This document shows positions 14,560-21,628 of a DNA stretch of 21,628 nt, piece after piece. Origin of the DNA: CAZYWA01 sp964650975 [NCBI: uncultured bacterium] (GTDB lineage: Bacteria > JADJOY01); the NCBI GenBank assembly GCA_964650975.1, contig CAZYWA010000068.1:1-21628 (forward strand), written 5' to 3'. Each line of letters starts with the position of its first letter. Position 1 is the first letter of the stretch. The notes beneath the pieces were generated by a model. It worked only from the letters and a program-made list of their open reading frames with translations. It did not search any database and had not been told where the DNA came from. Position numbers and translations under genes: made by a program.

Positions 14560-15522
14560 TTAGCTCAGGTCCGATGAGGCCGGCGGAGCAAGTAACGCTT
14601 GACCACGAAATGCGCGGGCCTCGATAGAGATCCGGAATACGTCGGGGAACCGATTCCGGATCGCGTTGTCCAAGTCCTCCACGACAAACACAATCTGGCT
14701 CGCAGTGAACGTGCCTCGGAACTTGAGATCCAGATTGAGCAGCAACTCATGCGGTCCGAGGTGCATGCTCAGCATATTGATCACCTTCTCGATGTGTTCG
14801 TGTGACTCGGTCAGCTTCCGGATATCTTCCGATACCACCGGATCGGCACTCCTCCCAACGAGCAACTCCTTGCTCTCATGTGCGAGAACCACGGCGACCA
14901 CGGCCAGCAGTATGCCGATCAATGCCGAAGCCACACCGTCGAACGCGGGGTGCCCGAGCCGCTCCGCGAGGAACAAGCCGAGCGCGGCGATGAATACTCC
15001 AGCTAGCGCCGCCGAGTCCTCAAATACAACGGTGAACGTGGACGGATCCTTGCGCGCGCGTGCTGCCCGCCAGATTCCGCGGCCAGTGGCCTCGCGTCGC
15101 AGCTTACGCACCCTAATGCAGAATGAGGTGAGCTGAGCCATCAAGGCCACCCTGATGATAAGGTAGTCCATCGCGGACTCGTATCTGGGGGCGGATGTCG
15201 ATGTGAGTCACACCCTCGAGTACCGACATCCCGCCACTGGCGCCGAACATCAATATCGCCACGATGAGCGTCCAGAAGTAGAGTTCCTTTCCGTACCCGA
15301 AGGGATGTTCTCGGTCGGCGCGCCGGTCGGCTCGCCGGCGCCCAAGGAGGATGAGCAACCCATTTCCAGTATCCACGACCGAATGAATGCTCTCCGAAGT
15401 CATCGAAGCGCTGCCAGTGAAGCCGCAGCGAACTTCGCGGCAGTAATCACCAGATTCGCCGCAATGGCGCTCAGCACCGCGATCGGGCGTCCCTCGCCTA
15501 TACGCTCGGTATGACTAGGCAT
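14560..15522 (-). pseudogene. CDF-family metal cation transporter, broken by two frameshifts
   Basis: Together the frames encode a full cation diffusion facilitator of about 320 residues. From ATG 15522, with GGAG upstream, 'VLSAIAANLVITAAKFAAAS' starts helix 1 but reaches a stop at 15400-15402 after 40 residues. 'MTSESIHSVVDTGN' (the metal-site HSxxD), 'EHPFGYGKELYFWTLIVAIL' and 'MSVLEGVTHI' then follow in a second frame. From about 15190 the sequence returns to the first frame with 'FEDSAALAGVFIAALGLFLA' and the soluble domain ('SMHLGPHELLLNLDL') to the stop at 14560. At 15411-15416 the conserved 'TG' before 'S-A-S-M' is missing, consistent with a 4-base deletion; the second shift lies near 15165-15192. 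The family member would export Zn, Fe, Co or similar divalent metals. Sequencing error is possible but would need two independent events. Confidence 0.8.
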
Positions 15523-15659
15523 CGCTACTCCGCTCACCCCACTTCCAGCGGGGCGCCGAGCGCCAATGCCGTGTTAGCTTGATCCGCCGAGAACGATGGG
15601 GCGCCGCCCCGGATCCCGAGACTACGGACGAGCCATGGACTCACACCCAGGCCCGAATT

Positions 15660-15757
15660 TTGGAATCCCCTTCGGAGTCGCCCTGCGAAGTCACCATGGG
15701 TGCTGGCTGCGATCGATGATTGCCCATCACGGCGAAGTTCGAGGAAAGCGACTGCGG
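15660..15757 (-). pseudogene. Fragment of a second cupin gene
   Basis: On the minus strand the translation 'LSSNFAVMGNHRSQPAPMV' followed by 'GDSEGD' matches residues 8-36 of the intact cupin at 7906 ('LSKGFRIVCGNRRSQAASMV', then 'GDAEGD'), with 13 of 20 identities over the core GN..RSQ..MV...GD.EGD stretch. It breaks off before the cupin metal motif, and the frame stops soon afterwards. It is a remnant of a paralogous or imported cupin gene. Confidence 0.65.
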
Positions 15758-16315
15758 AACCGAGGGGCTCTGATGGGGGGCCTCTGCGCTCGTGACCCGG
15801 TCTGGAAGAAGTCGCACGCCGTACGCCGACCAGCGGGCGCAGGCGCGCAAAGCACGGCAAGGAGTAAGGCGGCACCGCCGTCACGGACGTGGTAAGCCTG
15901 CCGAGCCGCAGGACCAGATCCCTAGGTTTTGTGCCCGTCGCAGCACCTTGATCACAGGAAGGCAAAAGAACTGGATTCGGGAAAGCGCTCCGACCGATCA
16001 AAAGGGCCTCGTCCCCTCGCGTCCCGAGGATAATTCGAGGAGGGGGGCTGACACATCGCCACATCGAGCAAAGACGCAGAACAGCCTCTCTCAACCTTCG
16101 CATACAGCCATCTTTCGCCATAATGGTGCATTCGTACCAATCGATCCCGAAACGAATTGACACGGATTCGAGCCATCTCGAGTCTGCCGCGGGACTGCCC
16201 CCTGATTTCTTGGACCGGCGTGGCGGTCCGGAACCACAGCCTGGCCACATCCTACTTGCGACGACCATAACGGCGGCACGACTTTGCAATCCCTCTCCCG
16301 TGATCATTCGAGCAC
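15758..16315. other. Region without a supported gene
   Basis: Several overlapping open frames exist on both strands (for example 15534-16370 minus and 15792-16160 plus), but none has consistent protein-like sequence or a recognisable motif over its length. It may hold further decayed coding sequence. No repeat, tRNA or terminator is evident. Confidence 0.4.
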
Positions 16316-16687
16316 CTAAGCAATCTTGCAAGGCACAATGATATTCTCGTCGCAGGCATGAACCGCGCATAGGCGATGATAGCCATCGGCGACAACGAGC
16401 CTCGCATTGCGCGGATCCTTCACCAGTAAGACAGGCGCCAATCTTTCACCGGATCGAACACGCTTTCGTTCCTTCTTGACATGATCATCGCTTAGGCCGA
16501 GAAGAGATAATCCCGAGGCTCGGATGACGTCTTCAGCCTTGTACCATACGATACGGGCCTTTTTGAGGCGAGAACAATTAGTCGCTACGCGACCCTCCTC
16601 ATAAAGGAGACTCAGGTAAGAATACGCGGCGCGGTAGTCGTCTGCCGTTGGCTTGGCGAGCCATTTTATTCTGGCTGCTTTGGACAT
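16316..16687 (-). CDS. ParB/sulfiredoxin-fold small protein
   Basis: A 123-residue protein from ATG 16687 with GAGGG 5 bases upstream. The C-terminal half carries the ParB-like core: 'KAEDVIRASGLSLLGLSDDH', then 'LAPVLLVKDPRN' and 'LVVADGYHRLCAVHACDE', the last matching the catalytic GxxR/H box of ParB/Srx folds ('DGYHRL'). The N-terminal half has a Trp/Lys head ('KAARIKWLAKPTADDY') and a helix. It resembles a group of stand-alone small ParB-like proteins in diverse bacteria whose substrate is unknown. It has no helix-turn-helix domain, so it is not a partition ParB. Complete and apparently functional. Confidence 0.8.
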   Translation of the reverse strand: MSKAARIKWLAKPTADDYRAAYSYLSLLYEEGRVATNCSRLKKARIVWYKAEDVIRASGLSLLGLSDDHVKKERKRVRSGERLAPVLLVKDPRNARLVVADGYHRLCAVHACDENIIVPCKIA

Positions 16688-16830
16688 ATCTTCCCTCGCA
16701 TTTTAAGGCTCTAACTTCTCCACGGAGACCGAGCATTGAGGCAACTGCGAAAAGGGGCTAGCATTGCCTTTCGGGATGTATCTACGATTGGCTGGCCATT
16801 CAATTTGGATACTGACGGTCGGCAAAAGAT

Positions 16831-17316
16831 TCAGGGTCCTCCCTTCGTTCCGCGTACACGCGGTAACGCGAACCATAGGAGGACGCCCATCGATAACGGC
16901 GCGGTCGCGACAGCAGCACCGACTCGGCTGGCCAAGATCATGCGCGCTATTAGATAGAAATCGAGACTAATCGCGAACGCGAGCGGGATCATACTCGACA
17001 ACAGGAGCCGGGTCGAAAGCCGGATGAATATGGACGTGATGGTGCGGGTAGTGGTCTGCCGATGGTAGGCCGCTGGCGTCATGATCAGCACGACGGCCGC
17101 CCCGACAAGCCCGATTGCGACGAGATGCATTCGTTGCTCGCAAGCCGAGAGCTCCGTAAAGCGAGCGTTGAAGACGGCAACGAGCTGGAAACCAAATAGC
17201 GCCTGAATTCCGGGGAGTACCATCCGGCACTCCTCAAGTAGGTAGTCCGCCCCCCGGCTCAAAGAGACATTCTCGACAGTTTCGCGCTGGTCGCCGGTCG
17301 GACTGGCTCTGAACAC
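16831..17316 (-). CDS. DUF6328-like four-helix membrane protein
   Basis: 161 residues from ATG 17316. The signature 'LLEECRMVLPGIQALFGFQL' leads into 'VAVFNARFTELSACEQRMHL' and 'MTPAAYHR', which together typify the DUF6328 family of bacterial membrane proteins. Hydrophobic segments lie at 'GIQALFGFQLVAVF', 'LVAIGLVGAAVVLIM', 'MIPLAFAISLDFYLIARMIL' and 'VATAPLSMGVLLWFAL'. The function of the family is not known. It is codirectional with the ParB-like gene 143 bases downstream and may be cotranscribed. Complete. Confidence 0.8.
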   Translation of the reverse strand: MFRASPTGDQRETVENVSLSRGADYLLEECRMVLPGIQALFGFQLVAVFNARFTELSACEQRMHLVAIGLVGAAVVLIMTPAAYHRQTTTRTITSIFIRLSTRLLLSSMIPLAFAISLDFYLIARMILASRVGAAVATAPLSMGVLLWFALPRVRGTKGGP

Positions 17317-17403
17317 GGATCACACCGCCTTTCTCGGAAATCGTCGTCATCCGCGCCGTGGAGGGTTGCTAGGCCATGTGGGCCAGCGTTCCGAAGCATC
17401 CGC

Positions 17404-18609
17404 CTATCGTAGAATTATTGAGAGAGTATTATCTTCTCGAGCAGCCCCCACTCTGTTGGGGGAGGGCGACCCAGTGACCTTGCGGCGCGACCTTCTTCCG
17501 CCGATCTTCTTCCAAGCGCTTGCTAGCCGCGCGACGCCCTTTTCGAGCTGCGACTCGTCCGCGTATGAGAAACATAGCCTCACGGCTGTAGGCTCCGACG
17601 CCCGGTCGGCCCGGAACAGTGAGCCGGGATCGAAGCTAACTCCGGCCTGCAGCGCAGCGCGGAGGAGCGCCATCTCGTCCACCGTGCTGGGCGTCTCGAG
17701 CCATAGAACGAAGCCGCCCTGAGGGAACTTGTACCGCCACTCGGGTAAGTGCCTCCGCGCGGCGCGGAAGAGTGTGCGGGCGCGCCGCGCGTAAGACGCC
17801 CTCAATCGTTCAAGGCGCGCGTCGAAATCCTCGTTGCAGAGGTAACGCTCCACGATCGACTGGGCGAGGCTATTCGACTGGAGGTCCGTGTCGCGCTTGA
17901 GGCGCAGCGCCTCGCGCGCGCGCGATCGCGGCGGCACGAGCCACCCTACTCGGAGGCCGGGGCAGAGTGTCTTCGAGAACGTGCCCACGTGCCATACGCG
18001 CGTGCGCGCCTGGGTCACGAGTGGCGCAGGCGGCGGGCCGTCGAATCGTAGCTCGGCGTAGGCGTCGTCCTCGATGATGGGGAGATGGCTCGCGAGCAGG
18101 CGCTTGCGCTCGGCATCGGAGGCCTGACAAGCGCTCGGATTCGAGAGTGCGGGCATCACGTAGTGGGCTGCCACGCGGCCGCCAGAAGCCGTGGGCTCCA
18201 GCTCGCGCGTTCGGAAAAGCTCGAGGGCGGCCTGGTAGGTGGTCGGCTCGACCCCGATGCGCGAGCCGGGCCGGCAAACAATTTGAACGGCAATCGCGAT
18301 CGCTTCCTGAGCGCCATTGGTAACGATGACATCGTCGTCGGCGATATCCGCGCCACGGGACTGCAGCCGGGCCGCGATGACGTGGCGCAGCCCCGAGCTT
18401 CCCTCTGGCCAGCCATACTGAAGCGCCCCACAACTTGGCTGATTGAGCACGTGAGCAAACGCAGCGCCGAGCTTCGCGCGCGGGAACTGGCGCGGAGAGG
18501 GCAGGCCGCCCGCGAGATCAATGACGCGAGGATCCTCGGCTGCCTTCCGCTGCAACGCCTCGATTGGTGAGAGTGCCGTGGCGCGCGGCCGAACCGTGAT
18601 TCGACTCAT
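17404..18609 (-). CDS. PLP-dependent class I/II aminotransferase
   Basis: 401 residues from ATG 18609. Domain order matches the 2-aminoadipate / MocR-type fold-type I aminotransferases without an attached regulator domain: 'IDLAGGLPSPRQFPRAKLG', 'LQYGWPEGSSGLRHVIAARL', 'IVTNGAQEAI', 'EDDAYAELRFDG' (about residues 180-190, Asp and Tyr contacting PLP) and 'GTFSKTLCPGLRVGW' with the Schiff-base Lys K213, then 'FPQGGFVLWLETP'. The segment between 'ALELFRTRELEPT' and 'HYVMPALSNPSAC' is shorter than usual by perhaps 15-25 residues. Activity could be affected, but all cofactor residues are present. The last 25 residues are Arg/Ser-rich and probably not part of the fold. The amino donor is unknown. 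No clear ribosome-binding site precedes the start. Confidence 0.9.
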   Translation of the reverse strand: MSRITVRPRATALSPIEALQRKAAEDPRVIDLAGGLPSPRQFPRAKLGAAFAHVLNQPSCGALQYGWPEGSSGLRHVIAARLQSRGADIADDDVIVTNGAQEAIAIAVQIVCRPGSRIGVEPTTYQAALELFRTRELEPTASGGRVAAHYVMPALSNPSACQASDAERKRLLASHLPIIEDDAYAELRFDGPPPAPLVTQARTRVWHVGTFSKTLCPGLRVGWLVPPRSRAREALRLKRDTDLQSNSLAQSIVERYLCNEDFDARLERLRASYARRARTLFRAARRHLPEWRYKFPQGGFVLWLETPSTVDEMALLRAALQAGVSFDPGSLFRADRASEPTAVRLCFSYADESQLEKGVARLASAWKKIGGRRSRRKVTGSPSPNRVGAAREDNTLSIILR

Positions 18610-19159
18610 GGACGATGCGGGCGGATTACCCGGGTGGGACCTGACCGGCCGGCGGTGCCGAGCCTTGTCACGAGGTGGGTTGGTCTGTGCACGTCCTGTG
18701 CCTCGTCACCGCGAAGCCGGTCGCACCGTGCGCGCTTCCGGGCGCGAACGAAATGTGGGCTTCTTCGGGCCGTGGGCCCTCGCCGGCCTCGACGGCGCAC
18801 GCGTGGGAACGCAGCCCGATTCCGGCCGATGGATGTCCTGGTCCGGGGTTAAGGAAAGGGACGGCGACGGGCCGGCCGCGAGCAGAACGTGCAACCACCA
18901 GTGTCCAAATTACCGATGGGCACCGGTGCGGCTATTTCAGCACACGGGTGCCTCGGGCTGGCGAAGGGAGACGAATCCTCGTTGACCGGCGGAAGTCGCT
19001 TTGAGGCGCGATCTCTTCGGCCGAGCGCGATGCGCTCGAGTCGCGCTCGTCGAGACCCGGAGTGAGCATCACTGGTCGTGACGAAACGCGGTCTTCGTCC
19101 TCGCTTTCGAGATCGGCGGGTGTAGGTGCGCATACCGATCCACCGTGAAGGCCCGGTGG
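18610..19159. other. Region without a supported gene
   Basis: About 550 bases between the aminotransferase and the IS remnants. Open frames (for example 18675-19004 plus, 18849-19133 minus) are Arg/Pro-rich shadows without motifs. It should contain the aminotransferase promoter. No repeat or RNA gene recognised. Confidence 0.45.
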
Positions 19160-19445
19160 TGCGACGTGCTCGTCCTCGTGAAGCTAGAGACCATCATCCG
19201 TTGGCACCACCGGGGTTCAGGGCCACTGGACACAGGAAGCCGCGAGCCGCCGGGGCGATCGTGCCGACTGTACGATTCCCACGCGAGGGCGCACTTCCTC
19301 ATCCGGGACCGAGACTCGATCAACTCGCCTGCATTTGGGTCCCAAGTGGACGAATGGGCATCGCCGACCTCCCGACTGCGCCACGGTCGCGCTGGTAGAA
19401 CTCGTATGGATCGGTGATCGGGTCCATCCGAGTCCCCGAGAGATT
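19160..19445 (+). pseudogene. Decayed integrase-core transposase (IS481/IS3 type)
   Basis: 'DVLVLVKLETIIRWHHRG' (from 19163) matches the linker before the rve domain of IS481/IS3-like integrases (usually 'LVKPETVIRWHRRGF'). After an internal deletion, 'HFLIRDRDSI' (19292-19321) is the block with the second catalytic Asp. A frameshift then leads to 'MGIADLPTAPRSRW', a TAG where CAG (Gln) is normal, and 'NSYGSVIGSIR' (usually 'WQN.Y.ERLIGSIRRE'). The third catalytic residue region is therefore damaged and the rest is missing. Clearly non-functional. It lies just left of the intact IS21 element. Confidence 0.75.
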
Positions 19446-19535
19446 GCCCGATCCAGCGGTAACGATCTACGGTCTTCCGTGACTCTAGCAATCCGACGAC
19501 CCCGTGCCACCACCTGCGCGGTCGCATGTGATCAG

Positions 19536-19579
19536 CGACAATTACTTCTGCCGGTCGACGACAATTAGATCTGCCGGTC
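19536..19579 (+). repeat. Two tandem 21-bp repeats at the IS21 left end
   Basis: Units at 19536-19556 and 19559-19579 share CGACAATTA and CTGCCGGTC around a differing 3-base centre (CTT against GAT), with a 23-base period. IS21-family ends typically carry several such repeats as transposase-binding sites. Confidence 0.75.
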
Positions 19580-19631
19580 TCGCCTGAGGTCATCGAGTGG
19601 CGTTGGCTGCGGTCCGGGAGGACCCCAGCCG

Positions 19632-21113
19632 ATGGTCACGGATGCCCAGGTGCGCCTGCTGAGGCAGAAGCGCATGGACGGGAAGACGCAGGAAGCAGCA
19701 GCGGCAGCAGCGGGGATGAGGGTCCGGACGGCGCGGGCCTGGGAGCGGGGGCCGTTGCCGTCGGAGACCCGCAAGCCTCGGACGTGGCGGACGCGATCCG
19801 ACCCGTTCGAGGAGGTGTGGCCTGCCGACGTCGAGCCGTTGCTCCAGACGGACGAGGCGGGCGTGCTGCAGGCGACGACGATCTTCGACTGGCTCGAGGA
19901 GCGCTATCCGGGCCGCTTCCCGGCGGGTCAGCTCCGCACCCTCCAGCGACGGCTGCGGGACTGGCGAGCGCTACATGGCGGCGAGCGCGAGGTCTTCTTC
20001 CCGCAGGTGCACCCACCGGGCCGCGAGGCGCAGCTCGACTTCACACACGCACGCGAGCTCGGCCTGACGATCGCCGGCGAGCCTCTCGATCACCTGCTCT
20101 TCGTCCTGGTGCTGAGCTACAGCGGTTGGACCTGGGCGAAGCTCGCCTTCAGCGAGACCTTCGAGGCGCTGGTCGCCGGGCTGCAAGCGGCTTTCAGGCG
20201 CCTCGGCGGCGTGACCGCAGTGGCGCGGACCGACAACCTCTCCGCGGCAACCCACGACCTCAAACACGAGAGCGGCCGCGTCCTCAACGAGCGCTTCGCG
20301 TCCGTGCTCGCGCACTACGGGCTCGAGTCGACGCGGATCCGGCCCGGTGAGTCCAACGAGAACGGCGTCGTCGAGCAGACGAATCGACGCATCAAGGACG
20401 CGCTGCGACAGGCGCTGGTGATCCGCGAAAGCTGCGACTTCCCGGACCTCGAGACGTACGAAGCCTTCGTCGAGGTCGTGGTCGAGCGTCGCAATCGCCG
20501 CTTCGCATCGAGCCTGGCAGCGGAGCGACCCCACTTGCGGCCGCTTCCGCCGGCCCCCGTGCCTTCGTACTCGACCTACCTCGTGCGCGTGCACCGCTGG
20601 AGCACCGTCCGTGTTGGCGGACGGACGTACTCGGTGCCCTCGCGCCTGATCGGCCACGAGGTCGAGGCTCGGCTTCATCCCGACGTGGTCGAGATCCTCT
20701 ACCGCAGTCAGGTCATCGAGCGCATGGAGAGGCTTCGCGGTGCCGAGGAGTACCGGATCGACTATCGGCACGTGATCTGGTCGCTGGTGCGAAAGCCTGG
20801 CGCCTTCGCTCGCTACCGCTACCGCGAGGGTCTCTTCCCGACAGAGACGTTCCGACGGACCTACGACGCACTCGTGGCGTGTCGCGGCGAACGGGCGGAC
20901 GTCGAGTACGTGCGAGTGCTGCACCTGGCCGCGAGCGCGATGGAGGCGACGGTGGAGCGAGCGCTGGTGGAGCTACTCGCGATCGGCAAGCCCTTCACCT
21001 ATGGCGACGTCCGCGATCGAGTCGCGCCCGCGAAGCCGGTGATCCCCGAGATCCACGTCCCCGATCCCGATCTCTCGGTCTACGACACCTTCCTCGTCGG
21101 AGGTGTGCGATGA
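19632..21113 (+). CDS. istA: IS21-family transposase IstA
   Basis: 493 residues from ATG 19632. The N-terminus has a helix-turn-helix-like region ('KTQEAAAAAAGMRVRTARAW') for end binding. The rve/DDE catalytic domain shows D136 in 'AQLDFTHA', D201 in 'ARTDNLSAAT' and E248 in 'NGVVEQTNRRIKDAL', a complete triad with the spacing usual for IS21. The C-terminal Mu-type beta-barrel has 'VRVGGRTYSVPSRLIG'. It catalyses transposon end cleavage and strand transfer, with IstB as helper. Its stop overlaps the start of istB. It appears fully intact, so the element is probably recent or active. Confidence 0.96.
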   Translation: MVTDAQVRLLRQKRMDGKTQEAAAAAAGMRVRTARAWERGPLPSETRKPRTWRTRSDPFEEVWPADVEPLLQTDEAGVLQATTIFDWLEERYPGRFPAGQLRTLQRRLRDWRALHGGEREVFFPQVHPPGREAQLDFTHARELGLTIAGEPLDHLLFVLVLSYSGWTWAKLAFSETFEALVAGLQAAFRRLGGVTAVARTDNLSAATHDLKHESGRVLNERFASVLAHYGLESTRIRPGESNENGVVEQTNRRIKDALRQALVIRESCDFPDLETYEAFVEVVVERRNRRFASSLAAERPHLRPLPPAPVPSYSTYLVRVHRWSTVRVGGRTYSVPSRLIGHEVEARLHPDVVEILYRSQVIERMERLRGAEEYRIDYRHVIWSLVRKPGAFARYRYREGLFPTETFRRTYDALVACRGERADVEYVRVLHLAASAMEATVERALVELLAIGKPFTYGDVRDRVAPAKPVIPEIHVPDPDLSVYDTFLVGGVR

Positions 21114-21628
21114 GAACGCGAACCGAACCGGTCGACGTCAACGTGCGGATCGCCGTGCTGTGCCGGTCGTTCCATCTGCCGACCGTGGGAGCCGAGGCCG
21201 TGCCGCGGTTCACGCGGGCCGGGCAGGCCGATGCCCTGCCGACCTTCGCCGAGGTCCTCGAGCAGGAAGCAACGGATCGCACGGAGCGGCGAGTCGAGCG
21301 CCTACGAGCCGCATCGAAGCTGCCGGCCGGCAAGACGTGGGCGACCTTCCAGCTCGAGCGTCTTCCCGTGAGGCTGCGTCAGCAGCTCGAGGCCCTGGCC
21401 AAGGGTGACTTCGTCGAGCGCGGCGAGAACGTGCTCGCCTTCGGGTTGCCGGGAACCGGGAAGACGCACGCGATGGCCGCACTCGGCCACCGGCTCGTCG
21501 AACTTGGTCAGGCGGTGCCGTTCACGCCGACCTACCGACTCGTTCAGCACCTGCTCCTCGCCAAGCGCGAGCTCCGGCTCCCCCGAGAGCTCAAGAAGCT
21601 CGACCGCTTCGACGTGCTCGTGCTCGAT
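21110..21628 (+). CDS. istB: IS21 helper ATPase IstB, 5' part
   Basis: Begins at ATG 21110 in the ATGA overlap with istA and runs off the right edge; 173 residues are visible. A lid/helical N-terminal region ('PTFAEVLEQEATDRTERRVE') precedes the AAA+ core, with Walker A 'GLPGTGKTH' (residues 112-120) and the beginning of Walker B ('FDVLVLD') at the last visible bases. It is the DnaC-like ATPase that assists IstA in target selection. The first 35 residues are longer than in many IstB proteins, but the overlap supports this start. Confidence 0.93.
   Translation, partial: MRTRTEPVDVNVRIAVLCRSFHLPTVGAEAVPRFTRAGQADALPTFAEVLEQEATDRTERRVERLRAASKLPAGKTWATFQLERLPVRLRQQLEALAKGDFVERGENVLAFGLPGTGKTHAMAALGHRLVELGQAVPFTPTYRLVQHLLLAKRELRLPRELKKLDRFDVLVLD

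Larger units (their letters stand above)
19527..21628 (+). mobile_element. IS21-family insertion sequence, right end outside window
   Basis: An intact istA-istB pair with ATGA overlap, preceded by a tandem terminal repeat. The left tip probably starts at TG 19527 or 19529 (sequence TGTGATCAGCGACAATTA). The right end and target duplication lie beyond the window. The element borders and may have interrupted an older IS481-type remnant. Confidence 0.85.

Noticed and set aside
15534-16370. A 278-residue minus-strand open frame
   Set aside because: No consistent protein-like sequence; it overlaps the cupin fragment in a different frame.
17445-17462. CCCCCA/TGGGGG hairpin as terminator of the aminotransferase
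   Set aside because: It lies inside the open frame before the stop and no T-run follows; only a 6-bp stem.
19971-20924. A 317-residue open frame antisense to istA
   Set aside because: It mirrors the codon bias of istA and has no motif.

Overview
This is a high-GC bacterial window. It probably comes from a soil or sediment bacterium of a Myxococcota / Rokubacteria / Actinobacteriota kind of GC and gene content, but no rRNA or marker gene is present to settle the phylum. There are no tRNAs, rRNAs or CRISPR arrays. It reads as an accessory region in which a few intact genes sit among truncated, frameshifted and fused gene remnants.

Layout. 1-502: the 3' end of a secreted repeat (beta-propeller-like) protein. 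790-2609: a plus-strand run of very small unrecognised genes with stop/start overlaps, ending in a signal-peptide protein that looks cut short by a phage-type 'GGPLDG' gene. 2655-3680: a minus-strand membrane protein and a single-domain response regulator. 3986-5622: the 3' ends of a convergent ATP-dependent ligase (LigC-like) and LigD-type polymerase (PolD1-like) pair. Both have lost their 5' parts, and the polymerase end is fused in frame to a signal-peptide/PepSY-like N-terminus. 6158-8911: an intact FAD/Rieske oxidoreductase, a small cupin and a Pro/Ser/Thr-rich exported protein. 9060-9600: a remnant of a molybdopterin oxidoreductase. 9892-12749: an intact signalling pair, made of a large hybrid histidine kinase with an ethylene-receptor-like membrane domain and a receiver protein overlapping it by ATGA. 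12967-18609: a long minus-strand run holding two unknown membrane proteins in an operon, a twice-frameshifted CDF metal transporter, a fragment of a second cupin, a ParB-fold protein, a DUF6328-like membrane protein and a PLP aminotransferase. 19160-19445: a decayed IS481/IS3-type integrase. 19527 to the window end: an intact IS21-family element (istA, istB) with tandem terminal repeats.

How it fits together. The kinase and its receiver form the clearest functional unit and are the most interesting intact genes. The kinase membrane domain keeps the Cys and His that bind copper in plant ethylene receptors but has Asn where ETR1 has Asp25. The oxidoreductase, cupin and aminotransferase are standalone metabolic genes. 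Seven separate remnants, several with breakpoints that can be placed to a few bases, mark this as a region of repeated recombination and gene decay, consistent with the neighbouring insertion sequences. Single-base frameshifts could in principle be sequencing errors, but the truncations and the fusion cannot be explained that way.
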